From assembly GCF_024519465.1 (NCBI RefSeq), contig NZ_JALJRW010000016.1, positions 1 to 64,000 of the forward strand: a DNA stretch of 64,000 nt, in the 5' to 3' direction. Below the pieces are notes generated by a model. That model searched no databases and was not told where the DNA came from. It saw nothing but the letters and a program-made list of their open reading frames with translations. Shown in pieces: positions 9,176 through 20,212 of the stretch. The DNA comes from Stenotrophomonas sp. Ste86 (lineage in GTDB: Bacteria; Pseudomonadota; Gammaproteobacteria; Xanthomonadales; Xanthomonadaceae). The stretch's first letter is position 1. Every line of letters starts with the position of its first letter. A program made the translations under genes and the position numbers.

Positions 9176-10997
9176 CCGGGGGCGGTAGCACTGACAGGAC
9201 TTCCTCGATTGTAGTCAGCCCTGCGGCCACCTTTTCAAGTCCCGCGCGGCGCAGGGTTCGCACCCCTTCAGCACGTGCGGCGCGGTTGAAGGCGGCCAGA
9301 TCCATGTCCGCGCGGATCAGGGCGCGCAGCCGCGAACCCAATGGCAGCAGCTCATACAGCCCGACCCGGCCGAGGAAACCGGTGCGCCGGCAGTCGATGC
9401 AGCCGGCCGGCGCATATGGCGTGGGCGCCTGAGGTAATGCCTCTTCGCCATCAGCCAGCACCGCCCATTGGGCCGCACTGAGCGGGCGCGGCACCTTGCA
9501 GTTCGGGCACAGGGTGCGGACCAGGCGCTGGGCCAGGATGCCGTTGAGGGTGGAGGCCAGCAGGTAGTGCGGCACGCCCAGGTCGAGCAGGCGGGTGATC
9601 GCCGAGGGCGCGTCGTTGGTGTGCAGGGTGGACAACACCAGGTGCCCGGTGAGCGAGGCCTGCACCGCCATCTGCGCGGTTTCCAGGTCGCGGATTTCGC
9701 CGATCATGATGATGTCCGGGTCCTGCCGCAGCAGGGTGCGCACGCCGCTGGCGAAGTCCAGGTCGATGTTGGTCTGCACCTGCATCTGGTTGAATTCCGG
9801 GGCGATCATCTCGATCGGGTCTTCCACGGTGCAGACATTGACGTCCGGGGTGGCCAGCCGTTTCAGCGTGGAATACAGGGTGGTGGTCTTGCCCGAGCCG
9901 GTCGGGCCGGTGACCAGCACGATGCCGTGCGGACGTTCGACCAGGGCGGTCCAGCCGGCCGCTTCCTGCGGGCTGAAACCGAGCTGGTCGATGCTCTTGA
10001 AGGCCGCATCCGGGTCGAAGATGCGCATCACGCACTTCTCGCCGAACGCGGTGGGCATGGTCGACAGGCGCATTTCCACCTCACGCCCGCCCGGCGACCG
10101 GGTCTTGATGCGGCCGTCCTGCGGGCGCCGGCGCTCGGCCAAGTCCATGCGCCCGAGCACCTTGATGCGGCTGACCACGGCGGTCATCACCGCCGGCGGC
10201 ACTTCGAACACCTTGTGCAGCACCCCATCAATGCGGAAGCGCATGCGGCCCATGTCGCGGCGCGGCTCCAGGTGGATGTCCGAGGCGCGCTGCTCGTAGG
10301 CGTACTGCAGCAGCCAGTCGACGATGTGCACGATGTGCTGGTCGTCGGCGTTGACGTCGCCGGCGCGGCCCAGTTCGACCAGCTGCTCGAAGCTGGGCAG
10401 GGTGGCGTTGGCCTCGCCGCGCACGTCGCCGCGCGCACCGCGCACCGAGCGGGTGACCCCGAAGAACTCCATGGTGTAGCGGTGCAGGTCCAGCGGGTTG
10501 ACCATCGCCAGTTCGATCCGGCGCCGGGTCAGGTGCTGCAGGTCGCGCAGCCATTCCTGTACCAGTGGCTCGCTGGTGGCCACCAGCAGCCGTTCACCAT
10601 CCACCGCCAGTGGCAGGAAGCGGTGGCGGCGCGCATAGGCGTGGGAGACCACGGCGGTGACCGAGGCCACGTCGACCCGGGTCGGGTCGATGCGCAGGTA
10701 GCGGGTGCCGGTGCGCGCGGCCAGCCATTCGGTCAGCCGTTCCAGACCGAGTTCGCCGCCACCGGTGGCGGCCAGCTTCAGGTTGGCCAGCAGCACCAGC
10801 GGATGCACTTCGCTGGCGTTGCGCGCGCCTTGGGCGGAGAAGCGGATGCGCTCCAGGTCGGAGGCGGCGACCTGGCCATCGGCGACCAGCGCGGCGACCA
10901 CCTGTTCGAAGCCGAGCCGGCCCGGCGGCAACGGCACCGCCATCCCGGCACCGGGATCGGCGGGGGCGGCGAAAACTACGGGAGGGCGCTGTTCCAT
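9147..10997 (-). CDS. GspE/PilB-type secretion or pilus assembly ATPase
   Basis: A 616-residue hexameric ATPase of the type II secretion/type IV pilus family. An N-terminal GSPII_E-like domain (about 60-200) is followed by the catalytic core: Walker [11 protein letters not shown] at 364, an Asp-box-like VEDPIE, Walker [13 protein letters not shown], and a His-box [13 protein letters not shown]. Two Cys pairs (CPNC and CIDC) form the zinc-binding motif of GspE. Start 10997 has GAGGAAA upstream. No gsp or pil genes are adjacent, so its system cannot be read from context; it may power a remote T2SS or pilus. Confidence 0.88.
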   Translation of the reverse strand: MEQRPPVVFAAPADPGAGMAVPLPPGRLGFEQVVAALVADGQVAASDLERIRFSAQGARNASEVHPLVLLANLKLAATGGGELGLERLTEWLAARTGTRYLRIDPTRVDVASVTAVVSHAYARRHRFLPLAVDGERLLVATSEPLVQEWLRDLQHLTRRRIELAMVNPLDLHRYTMEFFGVTRSVRGARGDVRGEANATLPSFEQLVELGRAGDVNADDQHIVHIVDWLLQYAYEQRASDIHLEPRRDMGRMRFRIDGVLHKVFEVPPAVMTAVVSRIKVLGRMDLAERRRPQDGRIKTRSPGGREVEMRLSTMPTAFGEKCVMRIFDPDAAFKSIDQLGFSPQEAAGWTALVERPHGIVLVTGPTGSGKTTTLYSTLKRLATPDVNVCTVEDPIEMIAPEFNQMQVQTNIDLDFASGVRTLLRQDPDIIMIGEIRDLETAQMAVQASLTGHLVLSTLHTNDAPSAITRLLDLGVPHYLLASTLNGILAQRLVRTLCPNCKVPRPLSAAQWAVLADGEEALPQAPTPYAPAGCIDCRRTGFLGRVGLYELLPLGSRLRALIRADMDLAAFNRAARAEGVRTLRRAGLEKVAAGLTTIEEVLSVLPPPDEFRPVPDS

Positions 10998-11074
10998 CCG
11001 CCAATTTCCTCGAAGCGCGCCAGGCGCGCGGTAATGGGGTGGGCCGTCCAGAAGGCGGCAACGCGGTCGCTCGC

Positions 11075-11080
11075 TATACT
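11075..11080 (+). promoter_or_regulatory. possible -10 of the glyQS promoter
   Basis: TATACT lies 34 bases before the glyQ start, in the gap divergent from the GspE-like gene. No good -35 is seen 16-18 bases upstream, so confidence is low. Confidence 0.4.
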
Positions 11081-11113
11081 AGCGCACCCCTTCTGCAGGC
11101 AAGAATCCGCCGC

Positions 11114-12025
11114 ATGTCCGTCACCAAGAGCGTTCCGATCACTTTCCAGGGCCTGATCCAGACCCTCAACCAGTATTGGGCGCAGCAGGGCTGCGTGCTG
11201 ATCCAGCCGCTGGACCTGGAGGTGGGTGCCGGTACCTTCCACCCGGCCACGTTCCTGCGCTCGATCGGTCCGGAAAGCTGGAATGCCGCGTACGTGCAGC
11301 CTTCGCGCCGCCCCACCGATGGCCGCTACGGCGAAAACCCCAACCGCCTGCAGCGCTACTACCAGTACCAGGTGGCGATGAAGCCGAGCCCGGACAATAT
11401 CCAGCAGCTGTACCTGGATTCGCTCAAGGCGCTGGGCATCGATCCGCTGGTGCACGACCTGCGCTTTGTCGAGGACAACTGGGAATCGCCGACCCTTGGT
11501 GCTTGGGGCCTGGGCTGGGAAGTGTGGTTGAACGGGATGGAAGTCACCCAGTTCACCTATTTCCAGCAGGCCGGCGGCCTGGAGTGCAAGCCGGTGCTCG
11601 GCGAGATCACCTATGGTCTGGAGCGCCTGTGCATGTACCTGCAGAACTGCGACAACGTCTATGACCTGGTCTGGACCTATGGTCCGGACGGCACCCCGGT
11701 CACCTATGGCGATGTGTACCTGCAGAACGAGATCGAGCAGAGCACCTACAACTTCGAATATGCCGACGTGGACGAGATGTTCCACCGCTTCGATGCCTGC
11801 GAAAAGGAAGCACAGAAGCTGGTCGATGTCGGCCTGCCGCTGCCGGCGTATGAGCAGGTCTGCAAGGCCAGCCATGCGTTCAACCTGCTGGATGCGCGCC
11901 GTGCGATCAGCGTGACCGAGCGCCAGCGCTACATCCTGCGCGTGCGCGCGCTGGCCCAGGCGGTGGCCAAGCTGTACGAGGCCAAGCGCCTCGAAGCCGT
12001 CGCCGCCAAGGAGGTGCAGGCATGA
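11114..12025 (+). CDS. glyQ: glycine-tRNA ligase alpha subunit
   Basis: The 303-residue catalytic subunit of the bacterial alpha2beta2 glycyl-tRNA synthetase. The N-terminus ([18 protein letters not shown]) is characteristic, as are the internal blocks [18 protein letters not shown] and [19 protein letters not shown]. The start at 11114 matches the usual GlyQ N-terminus. The stop overlaps the glyS start in ATGA. Confidence 0.97.
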   Translation: MSVTKSVPITFQGLIQTLNQYWAQQGCVLIQPLDLEVGAGTFHPATFLRSIGPESWNAAYVQPSRRPTDGRYGENPNRLQRYYQYQVAMKPSPDNIQQLYLDSLKALGIDPLVHDLRFVEDNWESPTLGAWGLGWEVWLNGMEVTQFTYFQQAGGLECKPVLGEITYGLERLCMYLQNCDNVYDLVWTYGPDGTPVTYGDVYLQNEIEQSTYNFEYADVDEMFHRFDACEKEAQKLVDVGLPLPAYEQVCKASHAFNLLDARRAISVTERQRYILRVRALAQAVAKLYEAKRLEAVAAKEVQA

Positions 12026-14118
12026 GCACGATGCTGCCGCTGCTGATCGAACTGGGCACCGAAGAATTGCCGGTGAAGGCGCTGCCGGGCCTTGCCCAGG
12101 CCTTCTTCGATGGCGTCGTGGATGGCCTGAGCAAGCGCGGCGTGACCATCGATCGTGGCCATGCCAAGCCGTTGTCGACCCCGCGCCGTCTGGCCGTGCT
12201 GCTGCCCGGCGTGGCCGTGGAACAGCCCGAACAGCACAGCGAAGTGCTCGGTCCGTACCTGAACATCGCACTGGATGCCGACGGCCAGCCGACCAAGGCG
12301 CTGCAGGGTTTCGCGGCCAAGGCCGGGATCGACTGGACCGCGCTGGAGCGCACCAGCGATGCCAAGGGCGAACGCTTCGTGCACCGCTCCACCACGCCGG
12401 GCGCGCGCACCGCGTCACTGCTGCCTGAGATCCTGCGCGAGGCGATCGCGGCGATGCCGATCCCCAAGCCGATGCGCTGGGGCAGCCACGCCTATGGCTT
12501 CGCCCGCCCGGTGCATTGGCTGGTGCTGCTGCACGGCACCGAGATCATCGAGGCCGAGCTGCTGGGCCTGAAAGCCGACCGCATGAGCCGCGGCCATCGC
12601 TTCATGCACGACAAGACCGTGTGGCTGTCTTCGCCGGAGGACTACGTCAGCTCGCTGCAGGCCGCCTTCGTGCTGGTGGATGCCGACGTGCGCCGCGCGC
12701 GCATCGTCGAGCAGGTCAATGCCGAGGCCGCCCGGGCCGGTGGCCAGGCGCGGATCACCGATGACAACCTGGAGCAGGTGGTCAACCTGGTGGAATGGCC
12801 GGCGCCAGTGCTGTGCAGTTTCGAACGCGAGTTCCTGGCCGTGCCGCAGGAAGCGCTGATCGAGACGATGGAGATCAACCAGAAGTTCTTCCCGGTGCTG
12901 GATGCCGGCGGCAAGCTGACCGAGAAGTTCATCGGCATTGCCAACATCGAATCCAAGGACGTGGCCGAGGTGGCCAAGGGCTACGAGCGGGTGATCCGTC
13001 CGCGTTTCTCCGATGCCAAGTTCTTCTTCGACGAAGACCTCAAGCAGGGTCTGGACGCGATGGGCGACGGCCTCAAGACCGTCACCTACCAGGCCAAGCT
13101 GGGCTCGGTGGCCGACAAGGTCGCCCGCGTGGTCGCGCTGGCCGAGGTGATCGCGCCGCAGGTGGGCGCCGATCCGGTGCTGGCCAGGCGCGCCGCGGTG
13201 CTGGCCAAGAACGACCTGCAGTCGCGCATGGTCAACGAGTTCCCGGAGCTGCAGGGCATCGCCGGCCGTCATTACGCGCTGACCGGTGGCGAATCGCCGG
13301 AGGTGGCGCTGGCCATCGACGAGGCTTACCAGCCGCGCTTCGGCGGCGATGACATCGCGCTCTCGCCGCTGGGCAAGGTACTGGCCATCGCCGAGCGCCT
13401 GGATACGCTGGTCGGTGGCTTTGCCGCCGGCCTCAAGCCGACCGGCAACAAGGACCCGTTCGCGCTGCGCCGCAATGCGTTGGGGCTGGCGCGCACGATC
13501 ATCGAGAGCGGGTTCGACCTGGACCTGCGCGCGCTGATCGGCACGGCCATCGCCGGCCTGCCGGCGGGCGTGCAGCCCAGCGCCGAGCGCAAGACCGAGG
13601 CGTTGCCGCAGGAACTGTACGACTTCATCCTCGACCGCCTGCGTGGCTATTACGCCGACAAGGGCGTGCCCGCCACGCACTTCAACGCGGTGGCCGAGCT
13701 GAAGCCGGCCTCGTTGTATGACTTCGACCGCCGTGTCGATGCGATCGGCATCTTCGCCGCGCTGCCCGAAGCGGAGGCGCTGGCTGCGGCCAACAAGCGC
13801 ATCCGCAACATCCTGCGCAAGGCCGAGGGCGACATCCCGGGCATGGTCGATCCGGCGCTGTTGGCCGAGCCGGCGGAAAGCGAGCTGGCCGAAGCGGTGG
13901 AAGCGGCCATCGACGATAGCAATGCCAGCCTGCACCAGAAGGATTACGTCAGCGTGCTGGCGCGTCTGGCGCGGCTGCGTCCGCAGGTGGATGCGTTCTT
14001 CGACGGGGTGATGGTCAACGCCGAGGATCCGGCGCTGCGCGGCAACCGCCTGGCCCTGCTCAAGCGCCTGGGCGACCGCCTGGGCAGCGTGGCGGCGATC
14101 GAGCACCTGTCCAACTGA
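12022..14118 (+). CDS. glyS: glycine-tRNA ligase beta subunit
   Basis: The 698-residue tRNA-binding subunit of glycyl-tRNA synthetase. It starts with [18 protein letters not shown], typical of GlyS, contains the HD-like region and ends with a DALR-type anticodon-binding domain. The ATGA overlap with glyQ keeps the two subunits in balance. A strong hairpin terminator follows. Confidence 0.97.
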   Translation: MSTMLPLLIELGTEELPVKALPGLAQAFFDGVVDGLSKRGVTIDRGHAKPLSTPRRLAVLLPGVAVEQPEQHSEVLGPYLNIALDADGQPTKALQGFAAKAGIDWTALERTSDAKGERFVHRSTTPGARTASLLPEILREAIAAMPIPKPMRWGSHAYGFARPVHWLVLLHGTEIIEAELLGLKADRMSRGHRFMHDKTVWLSSPEDYVSSLQAAFVLVDADVRRARIVEQVNAEAARAGGQARITDDNLEQVVNLVEWPAPVLCSFEREFLAVPQEALIETMEINQKFFPVLDAGGKLTEKFIGIANIESKDVAEVAKGYERVIRPRFSDAKFFFDEDLKQGLDAMGDGLKTVTYQAKLGSVADKVARVVALAEVIAPQVGADPVLARRAAVLAKNDLQSRMVNEFPELQGIAGRHYALTGGESPEVALAIDEAYQPRFGGDDIALSPLGKVLAIAERLDTLVGGFAAGLKPTGNKDPFALRRNALGLARTIIESGFDLDLRALIGTAIAGLPAGVQPSAERKTEALPQELYDFILDRLRGYYADKGVPATHFNAVAELKPASLYDFDRRVDAIGIFAALPEAEALAAANKRIRNILRKAEGDIPGMVDPALLAEPAESELAEAVEAAIDDSNASLHQKDYVSVLARLARLRPQVDAFFDGVMVNAEDPALRGNRLALLKRLGDRLGSVAAIEHLSN

Positions 14119-14122
14119 GGTG

Positions 14123-14186
14123 GCGGGGGCCGCGTGGCCCCGCTGACAACACCGAAGGCGCGAACGGTCACTGCCGTCGCGCCTTC
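14123..14186 (+). terminator. two hairpins after glyQS
   Basis: GCGGGGGCCGCGTGGCCCCGC (14123-14143) is followed by GAAGGCGCGAACGG / CCGTCGCGCCTTC (14154-14186), then TGCATTTCC. The second is the more likely terminator. The rest of the 270-base gap to tamA shows no gene. Confidence 0.7.
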
Positions 14187-14388
14187 TGCATTTCCAGCCT
14201 CGCGTGGCGCGCGCGCTGTGATGTGCCGCGGCCGGGTTGCGGACGGTTCTGTCCGACAACCTGCTGCCATCGATGAGGCAGTTAACGTCAGAAGCCACCT
14301 GCTGCCCGATTTTAACGGGTCCTTCACTACCGTTCTGAAACAGCCACGCCGATTTCGCATGCTCGCGATGGCCCGTTATGCTGTGTCC

Positions 14389-16173
14389 ATGCAGCCAAAG
14401 AATTACGCCCTTCCCCTGATGTTCCTGTCGCTGGTCACCGCTTCGGTGGCACACGCCCGCGGAACGATCGACAAGGTGGAAATCAAAGGACTGGACAAGG
14501 GCGACGACGCCGAGATGATCGAGAACATCGAGGTCTCGCTGTCGCTGTACGACACCATCGGCAAGCCGCAGGGCGAGTCGCGGCTGGAGTATCTGTTGTC
14601 CCAGGCCGAACGCCAGACCCGCGAGGCGCTGGAGCCGTTCGGTTACTACAATCCGGTGATCAAGGTCGAGAGCCCGCGCGAGGGCGAAAACCTGCGCGTG
14701 GTGATCCATGTCGACAAGGGCCCGCCGACGCTGGTGCGCCGCGAGCACATCGACATCACCGGGCCGGCGCAGCTGGACCAGTACCTGCAGGAAGACCTGG
14801 AGAAGTTCAAGCCGCGCAAGGGCCAGCGTTTCGAGCACACCACCTACGAAGCCAGCAAAATCACCGTGACCCGGCGGCTGGCCGAGCGCGGTTACTTCGA
14901 TGCCGACTACACCCAGCGCCAGGTGCAGATCACCCGTGCCGAGAACGCCGCCGACATCGACCTGACCTGGGACAGCGGCCGCCGTTACAACATGGGCGAC
15001 ATCCGCTTCCACCAGGATTACTTCGTCGACACGCTGTTCGACCCGCTGGTGTACTGGGACAAGGGCAGCTACTTCCACGAAGGCAAGCTGGACCGCCTGC
15101 GTGAATCGCTGACCAAGCTGGACTACTTCAGCGTGATCGACATCCAGCCGCGTCCGGACCAGGCCGATGCGAACGGCGACGTGCCGGTGGACGTCAACCT
15201 GACCCGCGCCAAGCGCTCGATCTACACCGCCGGCCTGAGCTACGGCAGCGAGAGCGGCGCCGGTGTGCGCGGCGGGCTGGAGCGGCGGTTCCTCAACAGC
15301 CGCGGCCACAAGATGAACACCCAGCTGGACTACGCGCAGAAGCGCAAGAGTCTGGTCACCAGCTACCGCATCCCGGCCTTCGCCTGGCTCGATGGCTGGT
15401 ATGCGTTCACCGCCAGCGCCTACGACGAGCAGACCGATTACATCGACCTGCGCAACTTCAAGCTGTCGGCCAGCCGCAGTGGCGAGATCAACGAACACTG
15501 GACCGCGATCGCCTCGATCAACGCGCTGCGTGAGCGCTGGCGCTACGCCTCGGGCACCGAGTTCACCGATGCGGTCTACAACACGTCCACGCTGGTGTAC
15601 CCGCAGCTGGTGGCCGACTACGTCAATGTCGACGATGACCTGTTCCCGCGCAAAGGCATCAGCGGCAGCGCGACGCTGCGCGGCGGCGTGGAAGGGGTGG
15701 GCTCGGACACCAGCTTCGTGCAGGCCAACATGGTGTTGCGCTGGTACGTGCCCATCGGCGATACCGACCGCCTGATCCTGCGCGGTGAAGGCGGCACCAC
15801 CTGGACCAGCGACCTGGTGGCGATGCCGCCAAGCCTGCGCTTCTTCGCCGGTGGCGATCGCAGCATCCGCGGTTATGCCTACCGTGAAGTGGGCCCACGC
15901 ACACCGGCACCGGACAAGTACGCGCTGGGCGCGAAGAACCTGGTGATCGGCTCGGCCGAATACGAGCATTACTTCAAGGGCGGGCCGTGGGGCGCGGCGG
16001 TGTTCGTCGACACCGGCAGCGCGTTCGACAACACCATCGACCTGCATACCGGCGTGGGCTTCGGCGTGCGCTGGAAATCGCCGGTGGGTCCGGTCCGCGT
16101 GGATATCGCGCACGGCTTGAACGACCCCGATTCGCAGTTCCAGCTGTACCTGAACATCGGAGCGGACCTGTGA
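14389..16173 (+). CDS. tamA: translocation and assembly module outer-membrane protein TamA
   Basis: A 594-residue Omp85-family outer-membrane protein that works with TamB in envelope assembly and lipid transport. A signal peptide (MQPKNYALPLMFLSLVTASVAHA) leads into POTRA repeats (about 25-250) and then a beta-barrel. The barrel carries the Omp85 signature-like stretch FFAGGDRSIRGYAYREVGPR near residue 485 and ends in a beta-strand (FQLYLNIGADL). Start 14389 was chosen for the signal peptide; an in-frame ATG at 14359 is possible. It overlaps tamB by four bases (GTGA). Confidence 0.92.
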   Translation: MQPKNYALPLMFLSLVTASVAHARGTIDKVEIKGLDKGDDAEMIENIEVSLSLYDTIGKPQGESRLEYLLSQAERQTREALEPFGYYNPVIKVESPREGENLRVVIHVDKGPPTLVRREHIDITGPAQLDQYLQEDLEKFKPRKGQRFEHTTYEASKITVTRRLAERGYFDADYTQRQVQITRAENAADIDLTWDSGRRYNMGDIRFHQDYFVDTLFDPLVYWDKGSYFHEGKLDRLRESLTKLDYFSVIDIQPRPDQADANGDVPVDVNLTRAKRSIYTAGLSYGSESGAGVRGGLERRFLNSRGHKMNTQLDYAQKRKSLVTSYRIPAFAWLDGWYAFTASAYDEQTDYIDLRNFKLSASRSGEINEHWTAIASINALRERWRYASGTEFTDAVYNTSTLVYPQLVADYVNVDDDLFPRKGISGSATLRGGVEGVGSDTSFVQANMVLRWYVPIGDTDRLILRGEGGTTWTSDLVAMPPSLRFFAGGDRSIRGYAYREVGPRTPAPDKYALGAKNLVIGSAEYEHYFKGGPWGAAVFVDTGSAFDNTIDLHTGVGFGVRWKSPVGPVRVDIAHGLNDPDSQFQLYLNIGADL

Positions 16174-19100
16174 GCACGCCGACGCCAACGCCGCCTGCCG
16201 CCCCCCCGCCGCATCGCGTGCGCTTCTACCGCAAACGGCGCTTCTGGGCGTGGTCCGGGTTCACCGTGCTTGGCCTGGTGCTGCTGGCCCTGCTGTTGCT
16301 GTACTGGCTGCTGCAGACGGTGGCCGGTCGCGATGTGCTGCTGGCCCAGGTCGTGGCGCGGTTGCCGGTGGGCGCCACGTTGACCTGGAGCAAGGTCGAG
16401 GGCCCCGTCGCCGGTCCGCTGGTGCTGCACGACGTGGATTTCCGCTACGACGATATCCACTTCACCGCCGAGCGCGCCTACCTCGATCCGGACATCCGTC
16501 CGCTGCTCGGGCGCAAGCTGCAACTGGATGCGTTGCAGCTCAAGAACGCCACGTTGAACCTGGCCAAGAGCGATGAGCCGTTCGAGCTGCCGTCCTGGCC
16601 CGATTCGCTGCCGCAGATCGAGATGCCGCTGGCGATCCAGGCCGACACGATCACGATCGACGGGTTCCGCATTACCCAGGCGCAGCAGCCGCTGATCGAC
16701 ATCACCAAGGTGCGTGGTGGCGTGGAAATCGCCAACGGCGAATTCCGCGCGACCCAGCTGAAGATCGACAGTGACATGGGCGATTTCCGCGTGGACGGGC
16801 GTTACCTGCCGCGCAGCGATTACGACACCGACATCACCATCGGCGCGCTGCTGCCGGCCCCGCGCGGGCGCACCCCGGCGCGGTTGGGGCTGGTGGCGCG
16901 CGGCGACCTGGGGCATATGGAAGTCGCGCTGGCCGGCAATGCGCCGGCACCGCTGCAGGCCAGCCTGGTGTTCGATGGCCGCACCGATCCGGTGTGGAAG
17001 GCCAGTGCCCGCAGCAAGGAGCTGGACCTGGCGCTGCTGGTGCCGGGCATGGACGCGACCACCAGCACGCCAATGGCGCTGGACGTGCAGGCCGATGGCA
17101 AGGGCGGTCAGGCCAACCTGCAGGGCAGCTTCAAGCAGGGCGACATCGCGGTGGAACTGGCGCCCTCCAAGGTTGGCCTGGCCGACCAGGTGCTGACCGT
17201 GGCGCCGCTGCAGATCAAGGCCTTTGGTGGTCAGGCGCGGCTGCAGGGCAAGGCGGATTTCACCGACAAGGAAAACGCCAGCCTGCGCTTCTCCATCGTC
17301 GCCAACGACCTGACCTTCGTGCCTGCGGCCGACACCACCACCGCCGGTGCGGCCGCGCCGGTACCGGTGACGTTGAAGGAAGCACGGCTGGGCCTGGCCG
17401 GGACGCTGAAGAACTGGGCGGCCGTGGGCAATGCGTCGGTGGAGCGCGAGAAGCAGACCGCCGACCTGCAGTTCGATGTGCGCGGCAACGACCAGGCCGC
17501 CTCGATCAAACAGTTGCAGGCCAGTACCCCGGGCGGGTCGCTGGATGTGACCGGCCAGGTGGCCTGGGCGCCGCAGCTGGACTGGGACGTGGCGATCAAG
17601 CTGGCCGGATTCGATCCGGGCTATTTCGCCCCGGGTTGGGACGGCAAGCTGTCCGGCGCGCTGGCCTCCAAGGGCCGCCAGCTGCCGCCGCCGACGGGCA
17701 GCCCGGCCGGCACCGCCGGCAGCTATGAAGCCACCGTCGACGTGCCCGGGATCAAGGGCATGCTGCGCAAGCGCACGCTGGATGCGCAGGGCAAGTTCGC
17801 GCTGCGCGGCGAACAGGGCGAGGGCAACCTCAGCCTGGCACTGGGCAACAGCCGCCTGACCGCGAAGGGGTCGGTCGGCGACCGCCTGGATATCGACGCA
17901 CAGCTGCAACCGGTGCAGCTGGACGACCTGCTGCCCGGCAGCAGCGGCAGCCTGCGTGGCCACGTGCTGGTGAAGGGACCGCGCAGCGCGCCGGACATCA
18001 CCGCCGACCTGGTCGGCAGCGGGTTGCGCTGGGATGACTGGAGCGCCGAGGCGATCAGCATCAAGGGCCGCCTGCCATGGCAGGGTGACAGCGGCACGCT
18101 GGCGGTGCAGGGCAGCAAGGTGCAGGTCGGGATGCTGCTGGACACGCTCAACGTGGACGCGCGCGGCAGCGTGTCCAACCTGCGCCTGGATGCGCAGACC
18201 CGGAACGAACTGGGCGCGGTCGCGCTCAGCGGCAGCGTGCGCCAGCAGGGCCAGGCATGGCGTGGCGAGCTGGGCGCGCTGCGCATCGCACCGGTCAAGG
18301 GCGATGCGTGGAGCCTGCGCACGCCGGCCACCTTCAGCGTGCAGGGCAGCACCTTCACCCTCAGCGATGCCTGCCTGGGCGCGGCCACCGGCGGTGCGCT
18401 GTGCGCCAGTGCGAACTGGCCGCGCGACGGCGTGGTGGTGCGCGGCGATGCGTTGCCGCTGGCACTGGTGCAGCCGTGGCTGCCGCCGCAATCCGGTCGC
18501 CGCATGTACCTGCGTGGCGAGCTCACCCTGGATGGTCGCATCCGTCCGCGTGGCAACGCGTGGGAAGGCAGCGCCAAGATCGCCTCGGCCGAAGGCGGCA
18601 TCCGCCTGGGCGACAACGCACGCGGCGAACTGGTGCGTTACGACCACTTCTCGGTGGACGTGGAAATGACCCAGGCGCAGATCAACGGCAAGCTCGGCGT
18701 CGGTTTCCAGGGCGATGGCTTCGTCGATGCCAAGGTGCAGACCGGTTGGGATGCCAGCGCGCCGCTCAATGGCGAGCTGTACATGAACATCGCGCGGCTG
18801 TACTGGCTGGAACTGTTCTCGCCGGACATCGTGCGCCCCACCGGGCTGATCGAAGGCCACGTGAGCCTGCGGGGCACGCGGGGCACGCCGTCGCTGGGCG
18901 GCGAGGCCACGTTGAGCAAGTTCAAGGGTGAGTTCCCGGCGCTGGGCCTGACCTTCGATGAAGGCAAGGGCAGCTTCACCGCACAGCCTGATGGCTCGGC
19001 CAAGATCAGCGCGCAGGCCAATTCGGGCAAGGGCACGCTGTATGTGGATGGCGGGCTGTCGTGGTTTGGCGATGCGCAGCCGCTCAAGCTGCACATCCAT

Positions 19101-20015
19101 GGCGAAAACGTGCTGCTGGCCAACACCAGCGAACTGCGTGTGATCGCCAATCCGGACCTGGACTTCGGCCTGGCCGGCAAGACCATGGAGCTGCGCGGCA
19201 CCGTGCACGTGCCCGAGGCCGACCTCGACCTGGAGCGCCTGGATCGCGGCACGTCGGTGTCCGAGGACGTGATGGTGCTCGATCCGGTCGATCCGGAAGA
19301 AACCCCGACCTCGCCGCTGGATATGGACCTGACCGTGAGCCTGGGCGACAAGGTCAAGATGAGCGGCTTCGGCCTGAAGGGTGCGCTCGGCGGCAAGATG
19401 CAGGTGTGGGCGCGGCCGGGCCGCGAGATGACCGCCAATGGCGGGCTGGAAGTCAGTGGCCGCTACAAGGCCTACGGGCAGGACCTGACCATCACCCGCG
19501 GCAACCTCAACTGGAACTACAACGCGGTCTCCGACCCGCGCATCAACATCCGCGCCGAGCGCAAGATCGGCGATGTCACCGCCGGTATCGACGTCACCGG
19601 CCGCGCGCAGTCGCCGCGCGTGGATGTGTGGTCGGACCCGGCGATGTCGCAGTCCGAAGCGCTGGCCTTCCTCGTGCTGGGACGCAGCCTGACCGGTGCC
19701 AGCAGCGACCAGGCCCAGCAGGTCAACGCCGCCTCGGCGGCGCTGTCGGCCGGCAGCGGCCTGCTGGCCGCGCAGCTGGGCGCCAAGCTTGGCCTGGACG
19801 ATGCAGGGGTGAGCCAGTCGCGCGCGCTGGGCGGGTCGGTGATCGGCGTGGGCAAGTACATCTCGCCCAAGCTGTACGTCGGCTACGGCGTGTCGCTGGT
19901 GGGCAGCGGCTCGGTGCTGACGCTGAAGTACCTGCTGCGTCGCGGCTTCGATCTGGAAGTGGAATCGAGCACGGTGGAAAACCGTGGGTCGTTGAACTGG
20001 CGGCGGGAGAAGTAA
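16170..20015 (+). CDS. tamB: translocation and assembly module protein TamB
   Basis: A 1,281-residue AsmA/TamB-family protein that bridges the periplasm between the inner membrane and TamA. It starts with GTG at 16170. A Pro-rich cytoplasmic leader precedes one membrane helix (about 27-48), then a very long repeated beta-structure region and a C-terminal DUF490 domain (last roughly 350 residues), with motifs such as GNLNWNYNAVSDPRINI and SQSEALAFLVLGRSL. Size and overlap with tamA are as expected. Confidence 0.93.
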   Translation: MSTPTPTPPAAPPPHRVRFYRKRRFWAWSGFTVLGLVLLALLLLYWLLQTVAGRDVLLAQVVARLPVGATLTWSKVEGPVAGPLVLHDVDFRYDDIHFTAERAYLDPDIRPLLGRKLQLDALQLKNATLNLAKSDEPFELPSWPDSLPQIEMPLAIQADTITIDGFRITQAQQPLIDITKVRGGVEIANGEFRATQLKIDSDMGDFRVDGRYLPRSDYDTDITIGALLPAPRGRTPARLGLVARGDLGHMEVALAGNAPAPLQASLVFDGRTDPVWKASARSKELDLALLVPGMDATTSTPMALDVQADGKGGQANLQGSFKQGDIAVELAPSKVGLADQVLTVAPLQIKAFGGQARLQGKADFTDKENASLRFSIVANDLTFVPAADTTTAGAAAPVPVTLKEARLGLAGTLKNWAAVGNASVEREKQTADLQFDVRGNDQAASIKQLQASTPGGSLDVTGQVAWAPQLDWDVAIKLAGFDPGYFAPGWDGKLSGALASKGRQLPPPTGSPAGTAGSYEATVDVPGIKGMLRKRTLDAQGKFALRGEQGEGNLSLALGNSRLTAKGSVGDRLDIDAQLQPVQLDDLLPGSSGSLRGHVLVKGPRSAPDITADLVGSGLRWDDWSAEAISIKGRLPWQGDSGTLAVQGSKVQVGMLLDTLNVDARGSVSNLRLDAQTRNELGAVALSGSVRQQGQAWRGELGALRIAPVKGDAWSLRTPATFSVQGSTFTLSDACLGAATGGALCASANWPRDGVVVRGDALPLALVQPWLPPQSGRRMYLRGELTLDGRIRPRGNAWEGSAKIASAEGGIRLGDNARGELVRYDHFSVDVEMTQAQINGKLGVGFQGDGFVDAKVQTGWDASAPLNGELYMNIARLYWLELFSPDIVRPTGLIEGHVSLRGTRGTPSLGGEATLSKFKGEFPALGLTFDEGKGSFTAQPDGSAKISAQANSGKGTLYVDGGLSWFGDAQPLKLHIHGENVLLANTSELRVIANPDLDFGLAGKTMELRGTVHVPEADLDLERLDRGTSVSEDVMVLDPVDPEETPTSPLDMDLTVSLGDKVKMSGFGLKGALGGKMQVWARPGREMTANGGLEVSGRYKAYGQDLTITRGNLNWNYNAVSDPRINIRAERKIGDVTAGIDVTGRAQSPRVDVWSDPAMSQSEALAFLVLGRSLTGASSDQAQQVNAASAALSAGSGLLAAQLGAKLGLDDAGVSQSRALGGSVIGVGKYISPKLYVGYGVSLVGSGSVLTLKYLLRRGFDLEVESSTVENRGSLNWRREK

Positions 20016-20063
20016 CGCGACCTGGGTGGTGGCCGATGGCCGCCCCCTGATGCCACGGTCGAG

Positions 20064-20084
20064 GCGCCGGCCGGCGGCCGGCGC
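20064..20084. repeat. GC palindrome in the gap after tamB
   Basis: GCGCCGGCC-GGC-GGCCGGCGC is a perfect inverted repeat followed by CTATC, resembling the GCCGGCC-type SMAG stems. It lies in the 197-base convergent gap, which holds nothing else recognised. Confidence 0.55.
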
Positions 20085-20212
20085 TATCTGTGGTGCGTTT
20101 CCCGGTTGGACCAGCGCAGATAACCTTGATGCCGCTGCAGATCTTCTGCACATTGATCGGCGTGCTGTCGTCCAGGCCCAGCCACGTCACGCCCCAGCGC
20201 ATGCGCCCTGAG

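Noticed and set aside
12415..20153. Long minus-strand open frames across glyS, tamA and tamB (about 1,257 and 1,394 codons)
   Set aside because: Antisense shadows of high-GC genes with clear family identity on the plus strand.
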